Of a DNA stretch of 6,713 nucleotides, positions 1 to 6,336 are shown one piece after another. The notes beneath the pieces were generated by a model, which saw only the letters and a program-made list of their open reading frames with translations, was not told where the DNA came from and searched no databases. How positions within the stretch are numbered: position 1 is the first letter of the stretch; each line of letters opens with the position of its first letter. The stretch lies in the NCBI GenBank assembly GCA_900552925.1, contig USBH01000092.1:1-6713 (forward strand), read 5' to 3'. The translations under genes and the position numbers were made by a program. The DNA is from an uncultured Oscillospiraceae bacterium. Its GTDB lineage: Bacteria; Bacillota; Clostridia; Oscillospirales; Acutalibacteraceae.

Positions 1-1
1 G

Positions 2-427
2 GATCACGGCGGCTTTGCGCTCAAGGAGGCCGTCAGGAAGCATCTGGAGGAAAAGGGTATCGAGGTTGAGGACTTCGGCTGCTACTCGACGGAGAGCGTC
101 GACTACGCGGTGTACGGCGCGAAGGTCGCGCACTGCGTGGCGGACGGCGGCGCGCAGTACGGCATTCTGATCTGCTCGACCGGCATCGGCATCTCGATTG
201 CGGCGAACAAGGTGAAGGGCATCCGCGCGGCGCTCTGCTGCGACGCGCACGCGGCGGAAATGACCCGCCGCCACAACAACGCCAACATCCTGTGCATGGG
301 CGGCCTTGCGGTCAGCGAGGAAACGGGCCTCGAGATTGTGGACGCGTTCCTGCACTTCGAGTTTGAGGGCGGCCGCCACCAGCGGCGGATCGACCAGATT
401 GCCCAGATCGAAAACGGCGAGCTCTGA
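2..427 (+). CDS. rpiB: Ribose-5-phosphate isomerase B, 5' end outside the window
   Basis: RpiB interconverts ribose-5-phosphate and ribulose-5-phosphate in the cytoplasmic pentose phosphate pathway. The open frame enters at base 2 with DHGGFALKE, which matches the family's N-terminal GSDHGGF/GCDHVGF phosphate-site motif, so only about seven residues and the start codon are missing. The segment ILICSTGIGISIAANK carries the catalytic-base cysteine (codon 173-175), equivalent to Cys66 of E. coli RpiB. It is followed by GIRAALC, by TRRHNNANIL with the conserved His, and by the C-terminal EGGRHQRRI. The 141 visible residues plus the missing ones fit the usual length of about 149. The Cys-type active site differs from the Glu-type RpiB of actinobacteria. 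The gene is probably cotranscribed with the small membrane protein gene 54 bases downstream and with upp. The LacA/LacB galactose-6-phosphate isomerases are relatives, but the single-gene context next to upp favours RpiB. Confidence 0.95.
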   Translation, partial: DHGGFALKEAVRKHLEEKGIEVEDFGCYSTESVDYAVYGAKVAHCVADGGAQYGILICSTGIGISIAANKVKGIRAALCCDAHAAEMTRRHNNANILCMGGLAVSEETGLEIVDAFLHFEFEGGRHQRRIDQIAQIENGEL

Positions 428-481
428 TTTTGGGACGGAAGATAACCGTTCGGCTCAGGAAAGGCAAAAGGAGAGATTGAA

Positions 482-685
482 ATGCGGCATTATACGGTGA
501 TTTCCAAGATTGGCCTGGCAATATGCGCCTGCCTCATTGTTCTGGCCGTGATCAATGGCTTCACAGGCTTTCTGAACGCAGGCTTATCGCTTGGCGGAAC
601 GGTGATCTGCATTGTCGGTTTTTGCATGGCGATCTTTGCGATTGCGATACTGGAGAAGGAAAGGGCAAAGAAGAAGCGCAGATGA
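482..685 (+). CDS. Small two-helix membrane protein, function unknown
   Basis: I do not recognise the family. The 67-residue product has two hydrophobic segments, roughly residues 9-31 and 36-57, joined by a short Gly/Asn-rich turn. It ends in a strongly basic tail (EKERAKKKRR), so a hairpin with the C-terminus in the cytoplasm is likely. A good Shine-Dalgarno site (AGGAGA, about 468-473) lies 8 bases before the ATG, which supports real translation. It sits in the same direction between rpiB and upp, 54 bases after the former and 45 before the latter, with no terminator on either side, so cotranscription is likely. By my count its G+C is about 50 %, clearly below its neighbours, and it uses codons rare around it (ATA twice, TTA, AGA, AGG). 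This could mean recent acquisition, weak constraint, or the usual bias of small hydrophobic proteins. Confidence 0.72.
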   Translation: MRHYTVISKIGLAICACLIVLAVINGFTGFLNAGLSLGGTVICIVGFCMAIFAIAILEKERAKKKRR

Positions 686-730
686 AATCTGCTTCTGCGC
701 ATTCGTTCGAACAACGGAAAGGTGATGGAG

Positions 731-1363
731 ATGGACAACCAGATTTTTGTTATGGATCATCCGCTGATCCAGCACAAGCTCACGTTCCTGCGCGACAAGC
801 ACACGGGCACAAAGGAGTTCCGCGCGCTGGTCAGCGAGATCGCGACGCTGATGTGCTATGAAGCGACGCGCGACCTGCCACTGCAGGAAGTGGAGATCGA
901 AACGCCGATGTGCAAGGCGACGACCAAGGTGATCGCGGGCCGCAAGCTCGCGTTCGTGCCGATCCTGCGCGCCGGCCTCGGCATGGTGGAGGGTATGCTC
1001 CAGCTTGTGCCGAGCGCGAAAGTCGGCCATATCGGCCTGTACCGCGACCACGATACGCTGCAGCCGGTCGAGTATTACAACAAGCTGCCGTCGGATATCG
1101 AAGAGCGCGACGTCATCGTGCTCGACCCGATGCTCGCGACCGGCGGCTCCGCGATCGACGCGATCGAGATCGTCAAGCGCAGCCGTCCGAAGAGCATCAA
1201 GTTCCTGTGCGTGATCGCCGCGCCGGAGGGACTCAGGGCGCTGAGCGAGGCGCATCCGGATGTGCACATCTACTGCGCCGCGGTCGATGAGAAGCTGAAT
1301 GAAAACGGCTATATCCTGCCGGGCCTCGGCGATGCCGGCGACCGGATCTTCGGCACGAAGTAA
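731..1363 (+). CDS. upp: Uracil phosphoribosyltransferase
   Basis: Upp makes UMP from uracil and PRPP in pyrimidine salvage (cytoplasmic). The product is 210 residues, against a usual 208-209. It opens with the family signature [17 protein letters not shown]. It carries the type I phosphoribosyltransferase PRPP loop [18 protein letters not shown] (around 1111-1167) and ends with the uracil-recognition motif [21 protein letters not shown] chose ATG 731 because GGAAAGGTGAT at 716-726 is an extended Shine-Dalgarno match with its core about 6 bases before it. The in-frame GTG 722 and ATG 725 lie inside that ribosome site and would add only three or two residues. It is the last gene of the rpiB unit, and a hairpin begins 24 bases after its stop. 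Supplying R5P for PRPP through RpiB and using PRPP here is a sensible metabolic pairing, though that link is inferred. Confidence 0.96.
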   Translation: MDNQIFVMDHPLIQHKLTFLRDKHTGTKEFRALVSEIATLMCYEATRDLPLQEVEIETPMCKATTKVIAGRKLAFVPILRAGLGMVEGMLQLVPSAKVGHIGLYRDHDTLQPVEYYNKLPSDIEERDVIVLDPMLATGGSAIDAIEIVKRSRPKSIKFLCVIAAPEGLRALSEAHPDVHIYCAAVDEKLNENGYILPGLGDAGDRIFGTK

Positions 1364-1386
1364 TCCGATTTATATAACAAGTATCT

Positions 1387-1420
1387 AAGCGCGTGCGGAA
1401 AGGCCGCCGCGCTTTGCTCT
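1387..1420 (+). terminator. Hairpin after upp, probable intrinsic terminator or attenuator
   Basis: AAGCGCG (1387-1393) pairs perfectly with CGCGCTT (1408-1414). An inner GCGG (1395-1398) pairs with CCGC (1404-1407) around the loop AAAGG, with T1394 bulged. The tail TTTGCTCT is only moderately U-rich. The hairpin lies 24 bases after the upp stop and ends about 20 bases before the transporter start codon, so it could end the rpiB-upp transcript or limit readthrough into the transporter. I see no second leader stem that would make a clear riboswitch. Confidence 0.5.
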
Positions 1421-1432
1421 GGGGTGTTTGTA

Positions 1433-2668
1433 TTGAAAAACAAAGGCGTTTACCGCTGGCTGATCGTCGCCGCCTGCAGCGGCCTTGCGATGGCGGCGAT
1501 CGGCATCAGCATCAACTGCGCGGGCATTTTCTTCGAGTCGGTTTCGGAGGACCTCGGCGTCGGCCGCGGCGACGTGTCGCTGACGGTCACGCTGACGAAC
1601 GTCCTGACCGGCCTGATGGGGCCGCTCGTCGCTTCGCGCCTGTTCGGGCGCGTCAACATCAAGGTGCTGACGGGCGTCGGCTCCGCCGTGACGGCGCTGT
1701 GCTTTGCCGGCATGGCGGCCGCAAACCACATCGCCGTGTTCTATGTGCTCAGCACGCTGATGGGCATTGTGATCACAGGCTACAGCAACGTGGCGATCAC
1801 CTACATCATCGGCAACTGGTTTCAGGAGAAGAACGGCTTTGCGATGGGCATCACGATGAGCTGCTCCGGCCTCGGCGGCGCGCTGTTCAACCCGATTTTG
1901 AGCGCGGTGATCGAAGCGTTCGGCTGGCGGTCCGCCTACCTTGCGGCGGCCGGCTTTGTCCTTGTGCTGACGCTGCCGGGCGTGCTCTTCATCATCCGCG
2001 AGCAGCCGGAGGACAAGAGGCTCCTTCCGTACGGCGCGACGGAAAGCATGCCGTCTGCGGCGGGCCGGCAGATTCAGAAGGGCGCGATCGCCTTCGGCAG
2101 CGCGACGTTCCTCGTGACGGTCGCCTTCTCGGTGCTCGTCTATGCGGTTTCGGGCTTTAACGCGCACGTTTCCGGCTTTGCCACGAGCATCGGGCTGACG
2201 CCCGCGGTCGGCGCGCTGATGGTTTCGGCCTCGATGATCGGCAACGTGGTCTTCAAGCTCCTGATCGGCGTTCTGAGCGACGCCTTCGGCGCGCCGAAGG
2301 CCTGCGGCGTCATGATGCTGCTCAACATCATCGGCATGACGATTTTCGCTTTCCTGCCGATCGGCGGCGATGCGGTTGCGATGGTCAGCGCTTTCCTTTA
2401 CGGCGGCATCTACGCGGTTTCGGCGGTCGGCATTCCGCTCGTCGTGCGCTACGTCTACGGGCCGTGGCTGCACAGCGTCGCGTATTCGTACATCTCGCTG
2501 TTCGCATGCATCAGCAGCTCGTGCACGATGGCCGGGTTCGGCTACAGCTACGACGTGTTCGGCACGTACCGCGTCGGCGTTCTGGCGAGCGTCGCGGTCG
2601 CGATCTGCGTGGTCGTCCTGATTTTCTTCCTCAAAAAAGTCCGCATGCCCGAAGCGGCGGGGCGGTAA
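1433..2668 (+). CDS. MFS transporter, monocarboxylate/oxalate-formate (OFA)-like
   Basis: A secondary transporter of the major facilitator superfamily in the cytoplasmic membrane; the substrate cannot be read from sequence. From TTG 1433 the product is 411 residues with about 12 hydrophobic segments. It is split into two six-helix halves by a charged central loop near residues 190-225 (REQPEDKRLLPYG...). The first half has the long TM1 and the pattern NWFQEKNGFAMGITMSCSGLGGALFNP...FGWRSAYL, typical of the MCT/OxlT-like branch. The second half has a motif-A-like GVLSDAFGAPK after its second helix. Start choice: GGGGTG at 1421-1426 is a Shine-Dalgarno site 6 bases before TTG 1433. An alternative GTG at 1424 lies inside that site and would add three residues. 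The gene is separated from upp by a hairpin and followed by a strong terminator, so it is probably its own unit or reached by readthrough. Anion or carboxylate transport is only a guess from the family. Confidence 0.87.
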   Translation: MKNKGVYRWLIVAACSGLAMAAIGISINCAGIFFESVSEDLGVGRGDVSLTVTLTNVLTGLMGPLVASRLFGRVNIKVLTGVGSAVTALCFAGMAAANHIAVFYVLSTLMGIVITGYSNVAITYIIGNWFQEKNGFAMGITMSCSGLGGALFNPILSAVIEAFGWRSAYLAAAGFVLVLTLPGVLFIIREQPEDKRLLPYGATESMPSAAGRQIQKGAIAFGSATFLVTVAFSVLVYAVSGFNAHVSGFATSIGLTPAVGALMVSASMIGNVVFKLLIGVLSDAFGAPKACGVMMLLNIIGMTIFAFLPIGGDAVAMVSAFLYGGIYAVSAVGIPLVVRYVYGPWLHSVAYSYISLFACISSSCTMAGFGYSYDVFGTYRVGVLASVAVAICVVVLIFFLKKVRMPEAAGR

Positions 2669-2695
2669 ATGCCGTTTCACATACGGTGCAGAAGC

Positions 2696-2739
2696 AAAAT
2701 GCCCGGCGTGTTCCGAACCGAACGCGCCGGGCGTTTCTG
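2696..2739 (+). terminator. Intrinsic terminator after the MFS gene, probably bidirectional
   Basis: GCCCGGCG (2701-2708) pairs perfectly with CGCCGGGC (2725-2732). The stem extends inward through TGTT/AACG with one T-G wobble, leaving a small loop around 2714-2719. It is followed by GTTTCTGT and preceded by AAAAT, which reads as ATTTT on the other strand, so it could stop transcription from both sides. It lies 32 bases after the transporter stop, in the gap before a convergent gene. Confidence 0.82.
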
Positions 2740-2786
2740 TAAGCAATTCGTCTCGATTTTCTTTCCCAATGCGCCGGACAAGACGA

Positions 2787-2830
2787 AGCGGACCGGCCGC
2801 CCGTTTTGGCAGGCAGCCGGTCCGCTCTTT
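2787..2830 (-). terminator. Strong hairpin downstream of the HD-domain gene
   Basis: AGCGGACCGGC (2787-2797) is perfectly complementary to GCCGGTCCGCT (2816-2826), an 11-bp GC-rich stem with an 18-base loop. It lies 61 bases past the stop of the minus-strand HD gene, which suggests it ends the dipeptidase-HD transcript. The flanking tails are mediocre on both strands (TCGTCTTGT on minus, CTCTTTAAT on plus), so the direction is inferred from position. The rest of the 219-base convergent gap (2669-2887) holds no gene that I can support. Confidence 0.62.
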
Positions 2831-2887
2831 AATCGCGTCGATTTTAAATTGCAGCAGCTTAAAACCGGTCGGCGCGGAAGCCGTGGG

Positions 2888-3562
2888 TCAGAGCAGCCGC
2901 GTCTCGTTGATGATCAGCTCGAAGGTCAGGCCGAGGAAATCGGCGGCCTTGCGGCAGAGCACCATGCGGTCGAGGAAGATCTCAAAATACTCCATGACGG
3001 GGCAGATGTTCGTGTCGATCGTGACGGAAAACACGCAGAGCTTGTTTTCGGCGTCGATTTTCAGCGAGGCGTTTTCAACCGCGTAGTTGACGCGGTCGTG
3101 GATGTCGCTCGCGATGATCGCATCCTTGCGCACGCGCGTGCGGCGGACATCGCTCTTGTCGGAGAGGATCAGCGCGGCGGAGACGGCGTTGACCGGGAAG
3201 GCCGTTTTCTCGTCGTGGTGGCCGATCGCCGAGCAGATCGTCGCGATTTCCTCGGGCGGCATGTTGAGCCGGGTGAGGAGCGTAAAGGCCATGATCGCGC
3301 CGCTGTGGGCGTGGTCCACGCGGTTCACCGTATTGCCGATGTCGTGCAGGTAGCCGGCGATCGCCGCAAGCTCGCAGGTGCGCTCGTCGTGGCCGAGCGC
3401 GGCGAGGATGTCGCGCGCGTAATTGCTGCAGCGCTTTGCGTGCGGGCGGCCGTGCTCCGTGAAGCCGAGCGCGCCGAGACAGCTGTTGCCGGCCTCCACG
3501 TAGGTTCTGGCTTCCGGATTCGAAAAAATATCGTCCGGTGTGATGTGCGCGTATTTCGTCAT
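2888..3562 (-). CDS. HD-domain metal-dependent phosphohydrolase
   Basis: A 224-residue soluble protein of the HD superfamily, whose members hydrolyse phosphomonoesters or nucleotide phosphodiesters using bound metal. Visible ligand candidates, in order: H41 in EHGRPHAKR, H73-D74 in YLHDIGN, H84/H86 in VDHAHSGAI, H115-H116-D117 in IGHHDEK, and D135 in SDKSDVRR. The extra histidines between the HD pair and the last Asp suggest a two-metal centre. The C-terminal 70 residues (from about 155) look like a separate mixed alpha/beta tail without a motif I recognise. Start choice: ATG 3562 has GGAG (3572-3569) 6 bases upstream, whereas the ATG at 3574 would add four residues and lacks a good ribosome site. 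It lies 33 bases after the dipeptidase gene on the same strand, so cotranscription is likely. Substrate unknown; there is no GYP motif, and nothing marks it as (p)ppGpp- or cyclic-di-GMP-specific. Confidence 0.86.
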   Translation of the reverse strand: MTKYAHITPDDIFSNPEARTYVEAGNSCLGALGFTEHGRPHAKRCSNYARDILAALGHDERTCELAAIAGYLHDIGNTVNRVDHAHSGAIMAFTLLTRLNMPPEEIATICSAIGHHDEKTAFPVNAVSAALILSDKSDVRRTRVRKDAIIASDIHDRVNYAVENASLKIDAENKLCVFSVTIDTNICPVMEYFEIFLDRMVLCRKAADFLGLTFELIINETRLL

Positions 3563-3595
3563 AGCAGTCTCCATTTCTGTGTTCCGGAGGGAAAA

Positions 3596-4963
3596 TCAGT
3601 CCGCGGTGAACATGCGGTACATGGCCTCCAGGCAGATCTGCGCGTGCTTCTTGTAGTGCTCGAGGTTCAGGCATTCGTTGCAGTTGTGCGCGTTGCTCTC
3701 GTCCTCGTTGAACGAAGCGCCGAACGCGACGCCGTTGCCGCCCATCTGGCGCGCGTAGGTGCCGCCGCCCATCGAGAAGATCTCGCACTTTTCGCCGGTC
3801 ATGTCCTCGTAGGCGCCCGAAAGCAGCTGCACGAGCGGGCCGTCCTTCGGCAGGTAGAGCGGCGGCTCGTCGGAGAGGAGCAAATAGGTGAGGCCCGCGC
3901 CCTCGACGGCGCCGCGCAGGATCGCGTCGATGTCCGCGCCCTTCTTGAGCGCCGGGTAGCGGATGTCGACGTCGAGGCGGCCTTCGCCGTTTTCGGCGGA
4001 GACAAGGCCGAGGTTGAAGGTCAGCGCGCCGCTCGGCTCGTCGGACATCTGTACGCCGATCTTCGAGCCGTCCCAGGTCAGGCCGATCTTCTCATCCGCA
4101 AAGCAGAGGAGCGCGCCGCATTCCGCGCCGAAGACGGAGACGAGCAGGCGGACCAGGTGCGCGGCGGCGTTGACGCCGTTTTCCGGCCACGAGGCGTGCG
4201 AAGCCACGCCGTGCGCCGTGATGTGCGCGCCGTCCGCCGTGCGCGCGAGGTCAAACCGGATTTCGCCGGCAGCTGCCGCATCGGCGAGGCGACCGTATTC
4301 CGTGTCGTCGCAGAGGATGTCCGCCTCCGCCTTGTACGGGACGGCGTTGACGACCGTGCCCGCCCGGAAGCTGCGGATCCTATCGCCGACCGGGCCGGTC
4401 ACCGCGAAGCGGAACAGGCCCTTTTCGCAGTGGCACAGGCCGTAGGAAGCGTCGGGCGTGAAGCCCATCGTCGGCTTCTGCTCCCGCGCGAAGTAATAGC
4501 CCATGTCCTCCATGCCGATCTCCTCGGCCGAGCCGAGCACGACGCGCAGCTTGCGCTTGCCGACGACGCCCGCGTCGCGCAGGGCGCGCAGGCAGTGCAG
4601 CGCGACGATTGCCGGGCCCTTGTTGTCGGACACGCCGCGGCCGTAAGCGAAGCCGTCGCGGATCGTCATGGTGAACGGGTCGCTTTCCCAGCCCTCGCCG
4701 GCCGGCACGACGTCGAGGTGCGCCATGACGACGGCGTTTTCCTCGCCCTCGCCGATCTCGGCGTGCATCGCGTAGTAGTCGCAGTTCTTCGCGGTCAAAT
4801 CATAGCGCGCGCAGAGCTCCATCGCCTTGTCGATGGCGGCCGCGGCGTCCTTGCCGAACGGGTACGGCCCCGCCTGCGGCACCGCGACGGAGGGCACCGC
4901 GATGATCTCCTTCAGGTCGCGCAGTATATCGTCCCAGTAATCGAGAATCTTCTCTCCAAACAT
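3596..4963 (-). CDS. pepV: M20 family dipeptidase, PepV/Sapep type
   Basis: A cytoplasmic metal-dependent dipeptidase that would release free amino acids from dipeptides. The 455-residue product aligns by eye along its whole length with PepV (about 470 residues). Predicted metal and catalytic residues in order: H82 and D84 in [12 protein letters not shown], bridging D113 in [10 protein letters not shown], general base E147 and ligand E148 in GSAEEIGM, D171 in FTPDASYG, and H426 in NAHNCNE. H256 in [16 protein letters not shown] fits the substrate-binding His of the lid domain. [19 protein letters not shown] (398-416) matches the PepV motif GGGTYGR...GVAFGA. All key residues are present, so it should be active. 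ATG 4963 has the ribosome site GGAAAGGAAG about 7 bases upstream. It is first in a unit with the HD-domain gene and has its own promoter (4996-5024). PepV is preferred over DapE or ArgE because of the length and these motifs. Confidence 0.93.
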   Translation of the reverse strand: MFGEKILDYWDDILRDLKEIIAVPSVAVPQAGPYPFGKDAAAAIDKAMELCARYDLTAKNCDYYAMHAEIGEGEENAVVMAHLDVVPAGEGWESDPFTMTIRDGFAYGRGVSDNKGPAIVALHCLRALRDAGVVGKRKLRVVLGSAEEIGMEDMGYYFAREQKPTMGFTPDASYGLCHCEKGLFRFAVTGPVGDRIRSFRAGTVVNAVPYKAEADILCDDTEYGRLADAAAAGEIRFDLARTADGAHITAHGVASHASWPENGVNAAAHLVRLLVSVFGAECGALLCFADEKIGLTWDGSKIGVQMSDEPSGALTFNLGLVSAENGEGRLDVDIRYPALKKGADIDAILRGAVEGAGLTYLLLSDEPPLYLPKDGPLVQLLSGAYEDMTGEKCEIFSMGGGTYARQMGGNGVAFGASFNEDESNAHNCNECLNLEHYKKHAQICLEAMYRMFTAD

Positions 4964-4995
4964 ACATAACTTCCTTTCCGATTGGATATATATCT

Positions 4996-5024
4996 ATCAT
5001 AATCCATCCGGGCGGCAAAATCAA
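4996..5024 (-). promoter_or_regulatory. Sigma-A-type promoter for the dipeptidase-HD unit
   Basis: Read on the minus strand there is a -35 box TTGATT (5024-5019), a 17-base spacer, and a -10 box TATGAT (5001-4996). Both boxes are close to consensus and the spacing is ideal. Transcription would begin near 4989, about 26 bases before the dipeptidase ATG. A 10-base perfect palindrome, GATATATATC (4985-4994), covers the predicted start point and might be an operator. Confidence 0.7.
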
Positions 5025-5121
5025 TGCAAAGTGCGAAAAAACAGCGCGCGTGCGCAGCATGGTCCGCACAACGGCGTGTTTTTGCCGGAAATCCCGGAGA
5101 AAAGGCAGGCGGAGCATCGGT

Positions 5122-5700
5122 ATGCTGAATTCCATCTGGGCGGTTCTCATCCTTCTGGCCGTTTTCGGCGCGGCGGCGACGGGGAACCTGACCGCGCTTT
5201 CGAAGGCCGCGGCGGACGGCGCGCAGAGCGCCGTGGAAACCGCGCTGCTGTTGATGGGCGCGATGTGCCTGTGGCTCGGGCTGATGAACATCGCGTCGCA
5301 CGCGGGGCTCACGGAAAAGGTCTCGCGCGTCCTTTCCCCGCTGATCCGCCGCCTGCTCCCGGAATACGCCGCGCACAGGGTGGTCGGCGAGAAGATCTCG
5401 ATGAACATCGCGGCGAACATGCTCGGCATGGGGAACGCGGCGACGCCGCTCGGCCTCGCCGCAATGGACGAGATGCAGCGGATTTCGGGCGGCGACACGC
5501 CGACGCGCGGCATGGTGCTGTTCGTCGTGATGAACACGGCGGCGTTCCAGCTGATCCCGTCCTCGGTCGTCACGCTGCGCGCCGCATACGGCAGCGCCAA
5601 TCCGTACGACATCATGGTGCACATCTGGTTCGTTTCGATCGGCAGCCTTTTGACCTGCATTTTCGTCTGCAAGCTGTTTGAGCGGCTGCAAAAAACATAA
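5122..5700 (+). CDS. spmA: Spore maturation protein A homologue, membrane protein with Gate domain
   Basis: A 192-residue integral membrane protein (B. subtilis SpmA is 196) of the nucleoside-recognition/Gate family. In B. subtilis SpmA and SpmB are needed for spore core dehydration and maturation; the molecular activity is not settled. Visible features: a first membrane helix at about 3-20, a second at about 42-58 (LLLMGAMCLWLGLMNIA), the family hallmark MNIAANMLGMGNAATPLGLAAM with GNAATPLG at 104-111, then MVLFVVMNTAAFQLIPSSVVTLR and a C-terminal helix at about 164-185. ATG 5122 was chosen because GCGGAG (5109-5114) lies 7 bases before it and the protein then begins like SpmA (MLNSIWAVL). 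The frame is open to GTG 5050, but that would add 24 basic residues without a ribosome site. spmB follows 49 bases later. SpmA homologues also occur in non-sporulating bacteria, so sporulation is suggested, not proved. Confidence 0.93.
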   Translation: MLNSIWAVLILLAVFGAAATGNLTALSKAAADGAQSAVETALLLMGAMCLWLGLMNIASHAGLTEKVSRVLSPLIRRLLPEYAAHRVVGEKISMNIAANMLGMGNAATPLGLAAMDEMQRISGGDTPTRGMVLFVVMNTAAFQLIPSSVVTLRAAYGSANPYDIMVHIWFVSIGSLLTCIFVCKLFERLQKT

Positions 5701-5703
5701 ACG

Positions 5704-5729
5704 GAAAGGCCGGCGCGGGCCGGCTTTTT
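5704..5729 (+). terminator. Terminator-like hairpin between spmA and spmB
   Basis: AAAGGCCGGC (5705-5714) pairs with GCCGGCTTTT (5719-5728), with one G-T wobble at 5708/5725, around the loop GCGG. It is followed directly by the T-run 5725-5729. This has the full shape of a rho-independent terminator: a stem of about 10 bp, a tetraloop and a U-tract. It begins only a few bases after the spmA stop and ends 20 bases before the spmB start. Confidence 0.75.
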
Positions 5730-5749
5730 ACATGGATGGGGGCGGGGCA

Positions 5750-6268
5750 ATGGCACAAATCGGCGCGGCGGCGGTCTGCGCGGTGATCGCGGGGATCGTC
5801 GCCGTCGGGTACATCAAGGGGCTGCCGGTGTTCGACCTCTTCATCGAGGGCGCGGCGCAGGGGCTGAAAACCGCCGTGAAGCTGCTGCCGACGCTGGTGG
5901 GCCTGATCGCGGCGATCTCGATGCTGCGCGCTTCGGGCGTGCTGGAGCTGCTGACCGGCGCGCTGCGGCCGCTGACCGAGTGGATCGGCCTCGACCCGGA
6001 GATCGTCCCGCTCGCGCTGCTGCGCCCGTTTTCCGGCAGCGGCTCGGTCTCCTACGTCACGTCGCTCTACAGCCGCTTCGGTGCGGACAGCGAAACGGCG
6101 CGGCTCGCGGCGATCCTCGCCTCCTCGACGGAGACGACGTTTTACGCGGCGGCGGTTTATTTCGGCGGCCGCGGCCTGCGCTCGACGCGGTACACGATCC
6201 CGGCGGCGCTCTGCGGCGACTGCATGGCGGTGGTGCTCTCGGTCGTCTCCATCCGGCTGTTCGGCTGA
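5750..6268 (+). CDS. spmB: Spore maturation protein B homologue, membrane protein with Gate domain
   Basis: A 172-residue membrane protein (B. subtilis SpmB is 178), the partner of SpmA in the nucleoside-recognition family, and likely to act with it in the membrane. It follows the SpmB plan: N-terminal helix (about 3-22), GLPVFDLFIEGAAQGLKTAVKLLPTLVGLIAAISMLRASG (compare VPVYETFVEGAKEG...RASGAL), IVPLALLRPFSGSGS with RPFSG at 92-96, SSTETTFYAAAVYFG (125-139; compare STDTTLYVLTVYFG), and a C-terminal helix (about 151-170). ATG 5750 was chosen because the G-rich stretch 5737-5747 supplies a ribosome site. The in-frame ATG 5732 has none and would begin right after the T-run of the hairpin. The spmA-spmB order is the usual one, but a terminator-like hairpin lies between them, so spmB may depend on readthrough. 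B. subtilis has dacB before this pair; here spmA follows a divergent dipeptidase gene instead. Confidence 0.92.
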   Translation: MAQIGAAAVCAVIAGIVAVGYIKGLPVFDLFIEGAAQGLKTAVKLLPTLVGLIAAISMLRASGVLELLTGALRPLTEWIGLDPEIVPLALLRPFSGSGSVSYVTSLYSRFGADSETARLAAILASSTETTFYAAAVYFGGRGLRSTRYTIPAALCGDCMAVVLSVVSIRLFG

Positions 6269-6296
6269 TTTTTTCCTGTACGCGGGCGGAAAAACG

Positions 6297-6305
6297 TGGT
6301 ATACT
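6297..6305 (+). promoter_or_regulatory. Extended -10 promoter for coaX
   Basis: TGGTATACT is an extended -10 element (TGn followed by TATACT at 6300-6305). No convincing -35 box lies 16-18 bases upstream, which an extended -10 can tolerate. Transcription would begin near 6312, giving a leader of about 25 bases to the coaX ATG. The spacing to spmB (68 bases) allows an independent promoter. A run of six T (6269-6274) follows the spmB stop but has no clear stem before it. Confidence 0.5.
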
Positions 6306-6336
6306 TGTCCCATCAAAACAGAGCGGAGGAAACGGT

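Noticed and set aside
702..722. Small stem (CGTT/AACG) before the upp ribosome site as a possible regulatory switch
   Set aside because: Only about six pairs including a wobble, with no alternative structure or PyrR-like attenuation pattern visible.
1385..2746. A 453-codon minus-strand open frame opposite the transporter
   Set aside because: Low-complexity His/Arg/Asp/Ala composition typical of an antisense shadow. The plus-strand frame encodes a clear 12-helix transporter.
2842..2864. TTTTAA/TTAAAA inverted repeat downstream of the HD gene
   Set aside because: A six-pair A/T stem with an 11-base loop is too weak to call a terminator.
2669..4969. A 766-codon plus-strand open frame spanning the HD and dipeptidase region
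   Set aside because: It is antisense to two genes with full catalytic motifs, is rich in Arg/Val/Ala/Asp with no domain I recognise, has no ribosome site, and begins inside the terminator region. Its openness follows from GC-rich codon use on the other strand.
4975..5003. Plus-strand promoter for spmA (TTTCCG, 17 bases, CATAAT)
   Set aside because: The -35 box matches only about half of consensus, and the -10 overlaps the better minus-strand promoter. I also found no convincing sigma-E or sigma-G pattern, so the spmA promoter stays unassigned.
5050..5121. GTG at 5050 as the spmA start, giving a 24-residue basic N-terminal extension
   Set aside because: There is no ribosome site before it, the extension is not hydrophobic or signal-like, and ATG 5122 has a well-spaced GCGGAG and gives the usual SpmA N-terminus.
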